Of a stretch of DNA of 26,873 nt, positions 22,743 through 26,873 are shown piece by piece (the stretch's first letter is position 1; each line of letters starts with the position of its first letter). The DNA comes from JANMQK01 sp031370485. Lineage in GTDB: Bacteria > Acidobacteriota > Polarisedimenticolia > Gp22-AA2. The notes under the pieces are model-generated. The model was not told where the DNA came from. It saw only the letters and a program-made list of their open reading frames with translations, and searched no databases. Both the position numbers and the translations under genes were made by a program. Location: the NCBI GenBank assembly GCA_031370485.1, contig JANMQK010000092.1, positions 1 to 26,873 of the forward strand, in the 5' to 3' direction.

Positions 22743-23681
22743 CTAGGCCTGTCGGCCCGCGGAGTCGAGGAGCGCCTGCAGCAACTCGGCGCGCGAGACC
22801 GACGCCGTCCCCACCTTTCCGACCACGATCCCGGCGGCCTGATTCGCGAGAATGGCGCCCTCTTCGACGCTCGCCCCGCAGGCCAGCGCCAGCCCGAGGG
22901 TCGCGGCGACCGTGTCGCCGGCCCCGGTGACGTCGAAGACCTCGCGCGCGACCGTGGGGATCGTGAGCGCCGCCCCGCCCTCGCGCATCAGGAGCATCCC
23001 CTTTTCCCCCCGCGTGATCAGCAGGTAGGGACAGCCGAGAAGCCCGAGGAGCTTCCTCCCGGCGGCTTCGATATCCGTGCCGCCGCGCGTGGCGGGACCC
23101 GCCGCCTCGAGCGCTTCGCGGGTGTTGGGTGTGACGACCGTGGAAGGTCTGTACATTTGGAACAGACGCACCTTGGGGTCGACAACGATCGGGATTCCCC
23201 GCGCATGGGCCGCCGGCAGCAGCGCGGCGAGCAGGCCCTCCGAGACGCCCCCCTTGTCGTAGTCCGAGACGATCAGCGCCTCGGACGACCCGAGAGACGA
23301 GAGGGCCCGGTCAATCAAGGCCTTCTCCGTGCGTTGATCGAGGTTGCCGTCATCCTCGCGGTCGAAGCGCACTACGTGCTGGTGGTGGGCCACGACCCGC
23401 GTCTTCACGGTGGTGGGTCGGCCCGCCGCCAGCACCAGTCCCTCGGTCGGGATGCCGGCTGTGACGCAGTGCCTGGCCATGGCTTCCCCATCGGTGTCGT
23501 CCCCGCGCACGCCGACGAGCACGGCCCGCCCTCCGAGCGCCGCTATGTTCTGCGCCACATTGCCGGCCCCGCCGAGCGAAGAGCTTTCGCGGTCGACCCT
23601 GACGACGGGGACCGGCGCCTCCGGGGAGATCCGCGACACGGCGCCCCAGATGAACCGGTCGATCATCAGGTCCCCGACCAC
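22743..23681 (-). CDS. D-glycero-beta-D-manno-heptose-7-phosphate kinase (HldE N-terminal/HldA type)
   Basis: A PfkB-family kinase that phosphorylates heptose-7-phosphate at C1 in ADP-heptose synthesis. The motifs are GDLMIDRFIWGAVSRISPEAP, given here as GDLMIDRFIWG and RISPEAPVPVV, then SSLGGAGNVAQNIAALGG, VSDYDKGG and the catalytic DVTGAGDTVAATLGL. It lacks the C-terminal cytidylyltransferase half of bifunctional HldE. The only standard start codon is the GTG at 23681, which cuts into the first beta strand. Homologous-looking residues (ARSRLLVVGD) continue upstream in frame, so the true start may be further up, perhaps the CTG at 23768 overlapping the Trm112 stop. Confidence 0.88.
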   Translation of the reverse strand: MVGDLMIDRFIWGAVSRISPEAPVPVVRVDRESSSLGGAGNVAQNIAALGGRAVLVGVRGDDTDGEAMARHCVTAGIPTEGLVLAAGRPTTVKTRVVAHHQHVVRFDREDDGNLDQRTEKALIDRALSSLGSSEALIVSDYDKGGVSEGLLAALLPAAHARGIPIVVDPKVRLFQMYRPSTVVTPNTREALEAAGPATRGGTDIEAAGRKLLGLLGCPYLLITRGEKGMLLMREGGAALTIPTVAREVFDVTGAGDTVAATLGLALACGASVEEGAILANQAAGIVVGKVGTASVSRAELLQALLDSAGRQA

Positions 23682-23764
23682 CAGGAGACGGGATCGCGCG
23701 AACCGGGCGGTGATTTCCTCGGCGCGCCCCGGATCCGGTGGCGGCGCGAGGGCGGGTGGCGCGG

Positions 23765-23947
23765 TCAGGTGCGGTCCGTGGGATCGACGACCGCCTCGTC
23801 CGCCAGCATGACGGGGATGTCATCGACGATCGGGTAGCATCTGCCGCACGCCCGGCACAAAAGCCCCTTGCCGTCCGCGGTCAGGTGAACCTCGGTCTTG
23901 CAGAGAGGGCAGGCTAGAATCTCGAGCAGCTTCGGGTCTATGGCCAT
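23765..23947 (-). CDS. Trm112/YcaR-family zinc-ribbon protein
   Basis: A 60-aa protein with PKLLEILACPLC (C13, C16) and LLCRACGRCYPIVDDIPVML (C31, C34, plus C37), the Trm112/YcaR pattern. Members are small zinc proteins; eukaryotic Trm112 activates methyltransferases, and bacterial copies often lie beside LPS genes such as lpxK and kdsB. An ATG at 23971 is in frame but would sit at the transcription start of the TTGACA/TATAAG promoter, so the ATG at 23947 with GGATGA upstream is preferred. The heptose kinase gene follows. Confidence 0.88.
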   Translation of the reverse strand: MAIDPKLLEILACPLCKTEVHLTADGKGLLCRACGRCYPIVDDIPVMLADEAVVDPTDRT

Positions 23948-23971
23948 GAGGTCATCCGTCGAGGCGGTCAT

Positions 23972-24001
23972 CTTATAGCATTGCCCGGAAATCAGTGTCA
24001 A
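23972..24001 (-). promoter_or_regulatory. Strong sigma-70-type promoter of the trm112-heptose kinase operon
   Basis: On the minus strand TTGACA (23996-24001) and TATAAG (23972-23977) are 18 bases apart, with TGC immediately before the -10 (extended -10). It is the best promoter match in the window. Transcription should start near 23965, which fixes the downstream ATG at 23947. Confidence 0.7.
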
Positions 24002-24019
24002 ACCCGAGCACGGCCGGGT

Positions 24020-24048
24020 TTGCGGGGTCAGAAAGGCGGTTGTAGTAT
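24020..24048 (+). promoter_or_regulatory. Weak candidate promoter of the heptosyltransferase operon
   Basis: TTGCGG (24020-24025) and TAGTAT (24043-24048) are 17 bases apart. The -10 matches four of six and the -35 three of six. The ATG lies 10 bases below the -10, implying a very short or absent leader; no ribosome site is visible. Confidence 0.3.
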
Positions 24049-24058
24049 TCCGTTCCCG

Positions 24059-25171
24059 ATGGCATCCTCGGCCGTTCGCCTCGCGCCCTCCGATCGCCTG
24101 CTGCTGATCCGGCTCGGCGCCGTGGGAGACGTTCTCCGGACCCTCCCGGCGCTGCACCTGATACGGAGGAGCTTCCCGAAGGTGCACCTGGCCTGGATCG
24201 TCGAGGACCGATCCCGGGAGCTGCTGGAGGGGCATCCCGAGATCGACGAGGTGATCCGGTTCCCGCGTCAGGAGCTCCGCCGGAATGTCTCACGCCCCCT
24301 GCGGCTTGCCGCCAGCCTGGCCGAATTCAGACGAAGCCTGCGGGAGCGCCGGTTCTCGGTGGCTCTGGACGCGCAGGGGAGCTTCAAGAGCGGGGTCGTG
24401 GCGGCGCTCTCGGGCGCGCGACGCCGGGTCGGGCTCGCCGGCGGCCATAGTCGCGAGCTGAGTTTCCTCTTCACGAACGAGCGGGTGCGTCCCCCGGAGA
24501 CGCCGGTGAACCGCGTCGAGCGCAGTCTTTTTCTCTCTGACGCCCTCGGCGCCGCCGGCGACGAGGTTGAGATGGTGCTGCCTGCGGAGAGTCCGGAGGA
24601 AGGCCGGAAGGCGGAGGCGATCATCACGATGGCGGCGCCCGGCGGAGAACCGGTGGCGCTTCTCTTTCCGGGGGCGAGCCGTCGGCAGGCCTACAAGAAA
24701 TGGCCCGCGGTACGCTACGGCCTCCTCGCGGCGGATCTGCGGCGGGCGCAAGGAGCCTCCCCCCTCGTCTGCTGGGGCCCCGGAGAGGAAGAGCTGGCCG
24801 GCGCCGTTGTCGCGGCCTCCGGGGGCAGCGGGGTGATGGCGCCGTGCCTGGGGTTGAAGCTCTTCGCCTCCCTCCTGCGGCGATCCGCGGTCTTCGTCGG
24901 CGGCGACACCGGACCGATGCACCTGGCCTGGGGCGTCGGATGCCCCGTCGTGGCGCTCTTTGGCCCGACCGACCCGAGGCTCAACGCGCCGCTGGGGCCC
25001 GGCCACATCGTGGTGCGGCGAGGCCCCGCCATGGACTCGATTCCCGAGGAAGAGGTTTTCTCCGCGGCGCGGTCGGTCCTTCTCCGACCCCGCCCGGCCC
25101 TCGGACCCGCGCGGGCGCCGCGCCTGTCCCGGGAGGCTCTGTTCGGGGGGCCCGCGAGGGTCGCCCGATGA
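24059..25171 (+). CDS. GT9 family glycosyltransferase, heptosyltransferase I-like
   Basis: A 370-aa GT9 enzyme expected to add L-glycero-D-manno-heptose from ADP-heptose to the Kdo region of the LPS core at the inner membrane. N-terminal block: LLLIRLGAVGDVLRTLPAL, with LAWIVEDRSRELLEGHP as in WaaC. The nucleotide-sugar motif is VGGDTGPMHLAWG, followed by VVALFGPTDP. The frame is open 26 codons upstream, across the divergent promoter, so the ATG at 24059 is taken. Whether it is WaaC or another GT9 member cannot be settled from sequence alone. The tail is Arg/Pro-rich. Confidence 0.88.
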   Translation: MASSAVRLAPSDRLLLIRLGAVGDVLRTLPALHLIRRSFPKVHLAWIVEDRSRELLEGHPEIDEVIRFPRQELRRNVSRPLRLAASLAEFRRSLRERRFSVALDAQGSFKSGVVAALSGARRRVGLAGGHSRELSFLFTNERVRPPETPVNRVERSLFLSDALGAAGDEVEMVLPAESPEEGRKAEAIITMAAPGGEPVALLFPGASRRQAYKKWPAVRYGLLAADLRRAQGASPLVCWGPGEEELAGAVVAASGGSGVMAPCLGLKLFASLLRRSAVFVGGDTGPMHLAWGVGCPVVALFGPTDPRLNAPLGPGHIVVRRGPAMDSIPEEEVFSAARSVLLRPRPALGPARAPRLSREALFGGPARVAR

Positions 25172-25178
25172 GGCCGCG

Positions 25179-26261
25179 ATGAAGCCGATCAATCCCGGAC
25201 AGGTGCGCCGGATCCTGATCCGCGCCAACAACTGGATCGGAGATGTGGTCATGATTTCGCCGGCCGTCCGGGCGATCCGGGAACACTTCGATCAGGCCCG
25301 CATCGCCATTCTCGCGAAGGGCTGGGTCCTCGAGACCCTTCGCGGCAACCCCTTCTATGACGATCTTGTCGAGTACGACAGCGACGGGCGCCACCGCGGG
25401 CCGGGGGGGCTCCTGCGGCTGGCCGGCGAGCTTCGCCGGGCCCGATACGACATGGCTGTCCTGTTCCAGAAGGCGTTCGAGGCGGCGGCTATCGCGCGGC
25501 TGGCCGGCATCGGCCTGCGTGTCGGCTACGCCACCGACTTCAGACGGTTCCTGCTGACCCACCCTTTGCCTCCGCCCCAACCCGGCACACACCACGTGGA
25601 GGTGTTCCTGGGAATCCCCAGGGCCCTCGGCTGCCGGGTGACTGACCCCTTCCCCTTCTTCCACGTCGATCCCGAATCGCGCCGGCGCGCCCAGGAATGG
25701 CTTCTCCGGGCCGGGGCTCCGGGCCGGTCGCCTCTCGTCGCCCTGCATCCCGGCGCCTCGAAAGCGCCCCGTGCCTGGCACGCCGGGCGTTTCGCGCTGC
25801 TCGGGAGGAATCTGACCGAGAGGACCGGCGCACGCATCATCCTGCTCGGCGGCCCCGCCGACCGGGATCTCCTGGAGTCGATCGCCGGCAGGATGCCGCC
25901 GGAGTCGCTTCTGCCGATCCGCCTCGATCTATCGATCCCCGACCTGGCCGGAGTGTTGGAACGCTGCCAGCTGTTCGTGGGGAACGACAGCGGCCCGATG
26001 CACCTAGCCGCCGCGCTCGGTGTGCATGTCGTGGGAATTTTCGGCCCTGGTTCCCCCGGGCGGACATCCCCAATCGCCCGCGACGGCTGTGTCGAGGTGA
26101 TCAGCCGGCTGTACCCTTGCTCTCCCTGCCGGCAGGATTTTTTCCGCGAGTGCCCTCCCGCGCCATCCGGAAAACCGTTCTGCCTCGAGGAAATCGCCGT
26201 GGAGGAGGTCCTCGAGGCGGCGCTCGGGATGCTGCGAAGGTCAGGCGGCCCGGCGAACTGA
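25179..26261 (+). CDS. waaF: GT9 family glycosyltransferase, heptosyltransferase II-like
   Basis: A 360-aa GT9 enzyme resembling lipopolysaccharide heptosyltransferase II, which adds the second core heptose. The WaaF-type start is ILIRANNWIGDVVMISPAVRAI, seen as IRANNWIGDVVMISPAVRA. The acceptor and donor motifs are VALHPGASKAPRAW, LFVGNDSGPMHLAAALG and VVGIFGPGSP. A cysteine-rich block near the end (YPCSPCRQDFFREC, then FC) is common in WaaF. GAGG lies five bases before the ATG at 25179. It follows the first GT9 gene by 7 bases and overlaps the convergent kinase gene by 21. Confidence 0.88.
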   Translation: MKPINPGQVRRILIRANNWIGDVVMISPAVRAIREHFDQARIAILAKGWVLETLRGNPFYDDLVEYDSDGRHRGPGGLLRLAGELRRARYDMAVLFQKAFEAAAIARLAGIGLRVGYATDFRRFLLTHPLPPPQPGTHHVEVFLGIPRALGCRVTDPFPFFHVDPESRRRAQEWLLRAGAPGRSPLVALHPGASKAPRAWHAGRFALLGRNLTERTGARIILLGGPADRDLLESIAGRMPPESLLPIRLDLSIPDLAGVLERCQLFVGNDSGPMHLAAALGVHVVGIFGPGSPGRTSPIARDGCVEVISRLYPCSPCRQDFFRECPPAPSGKPFCLEEIAVEEVLEAALGMLRRSGGPAN

Positions 26262-26873
26262 CGGGCGCCGGCGCAGCAGCCGCCAAGCAAGACTTCTCAT
26301 GCGCAGGCGGGCCCGGTAGCGCTGCAGCCGCGCCTGCAGGATCCGGAACAAAGCCCGATCGGCCCGGCAGTAACGCCGCAGAAACAGCAACTCGTCGCGC
26401 GGGCCGGGCGGCGCGGAGCCGGCCAGCCATTTGTCGGACGACCGCAGGAGCCTGGCCAGGCCGGCGTACCGTCCGCGGACCCCCATCGCCTCCACGAACC
26501 GCCCCCTGTCCAGGTCGACCACGTGCACGCCCTCTCCCTCCGGGGGGCCGCCCAGGACCAGGTTCGTGACGTTGAGATCGGCGTGGCGGAAGCCGGCGTC
26601 GTGCAGGGCGCGCACGAGGTCGGCGCACCGCTCCAGGATGACGCGGCTGCGGCCCTTCGGGGCCTCATCATGGGCGACCTCGTACAGGTTTCGCCCCCGG
26701 GGAATGGTGCGGGTGACAATCGCCAGGGCCTGGAACAGAAACGCGCTCCGCCTCCAACCAACCGCCAGTACTTGAGGCGTCGAGACTCCATGGGCTTCCA
26801 GCCTGGCCGCCGCGTCGATTTGCGCCAGCGCGCGGCCCGGGCCCAGATAAAGCCCGCCGAGAAGGGACCCCAG
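26241..26873 (-). CDS. Kdo/heptose kinase-like protein (KdkA/WaaP family), 5' end beyond window
   Basis: The frame is open from the stop at 26241 to the right edge (about 210 residues), so the N-terminus is missing. The kinase-like core is visible: VRALHDAGFRHADLNVTNLVL contains the catalytic HADLN block, and HVVDLDRGRF is the DFG-like metal motif. Upstream, EAHGVSTPQVLAVGW and TRTIPRGRNL match the lobe before the catalytic loop. The C-terminus is Arg-rich. These proteins phosphorylate Kdo or heptose of the LPS core, which fits the adjacent heptosyltransferases. Confidence is high for the family and low for the exact acceptor. Confidence 0.85.
   Translation of the reverse strand: MGSLLGGLYLGPGRALAQIDAAARLEAHGVSTPQVLAVGWRRSAFLFQALAIVTRTIPRGRNLYEVAHDEAPKGRSRVILERCADLVRALHDAGFRHADLNVTNLVLGGPPEGEGVHVVDLDRGRFVEAMGVRGRYAGLARLLRSSDKWLAGSAPPGPRDELLFLRRYCRADRALFRILQARLQRYRARLRMRSLAWRLLRRRPSVRRAA

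Overview
The window is a gene-dense, high-GC chromosomal segment from a diderm (Gram-negative-type) bacterium. It carries the enzymes that make Kdo (kdsA, kdsB, kdsC, kdsD), a heptose-7-phosphate kinase, two ADP-heptose-type glycosyltransferases and a Kdo/heptose kinase-like protein, so the cell makes an LPS with a Kdo-heptose core. The mix of families (DUF4388/PATAN protein, XRE-TPR regulator, duplicated ThyX-like protein) would fit Acidobacteriota or another high-GC environmental lineage. That placement is inference. I see no rRNA, tRNA, CRISPR array, insertion sequence, integrase or phage gene, and no compositional island.

Layout. (1) 1-3623: a class V aminotransferase on the minus strand, divergent from a plus-strand pair: a 536-aa tandem ThyX-like protein and trmB. 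(2) 3604-10047, minus strand: read from the right, iscU-like scaffold, nuoI, nuoB, a MidA/NDUFAF7-type methyltransferase, an Mrp/ApbC (Ind1-like) ATPase, a parvulin, a small membrane protein, a Bcp peroxiredoxin, an unknown protein and a Rieske ferredoxin. (3) 10115-14273, minus strand: ridA, a [2Fe-2S] thioredoxin-like ferredoxin, moaA, then a three-gene set of unknown membrane proteins (8-TM, zinc ribbon-TM, TM-HEAT). (4) 14520-19614, plus strand: kdsB-pyrG-kdsA-kdsD-kdsC-lapA, ending at a strong hairpin. (5) 19719-21667, minus strand: an XRE-TPR regulator coupled to a secreted protein. (6) 22003-26873: a DUF4388 protein, a Trm112-like protein with an hldE1/hldA-type kinase on the minus strand, two GT9 heptosyltransferases on the plus strand, and a Kdo/heptose kinase cut by the right edge.

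How the genes work together. Block 4 contains the route from ribulose-5-phosphate to CMP-Kdo: isomerase KdsD, synthase KdsA, phosphatase KdsC and cytidylyltransferase KdsB. CTP synthase sits among them. Block 6 adds heptose activation, heptose transfer and core phosphorylation. The most notable grouping is in block 2. Two Fe-S subunits of the complex I Q-module (NuoI, NuoB) sit with a Fe-S scaffold, with a homologue of the complex I assembly ATPase Ind1/NUBPL, and with a homologue of the complex I assembly methyltransferase NDUFAF7. This looks like a subunit-plus-maturation operon. Its IscU-like scaffold lacks one of the three canonical cysteines.
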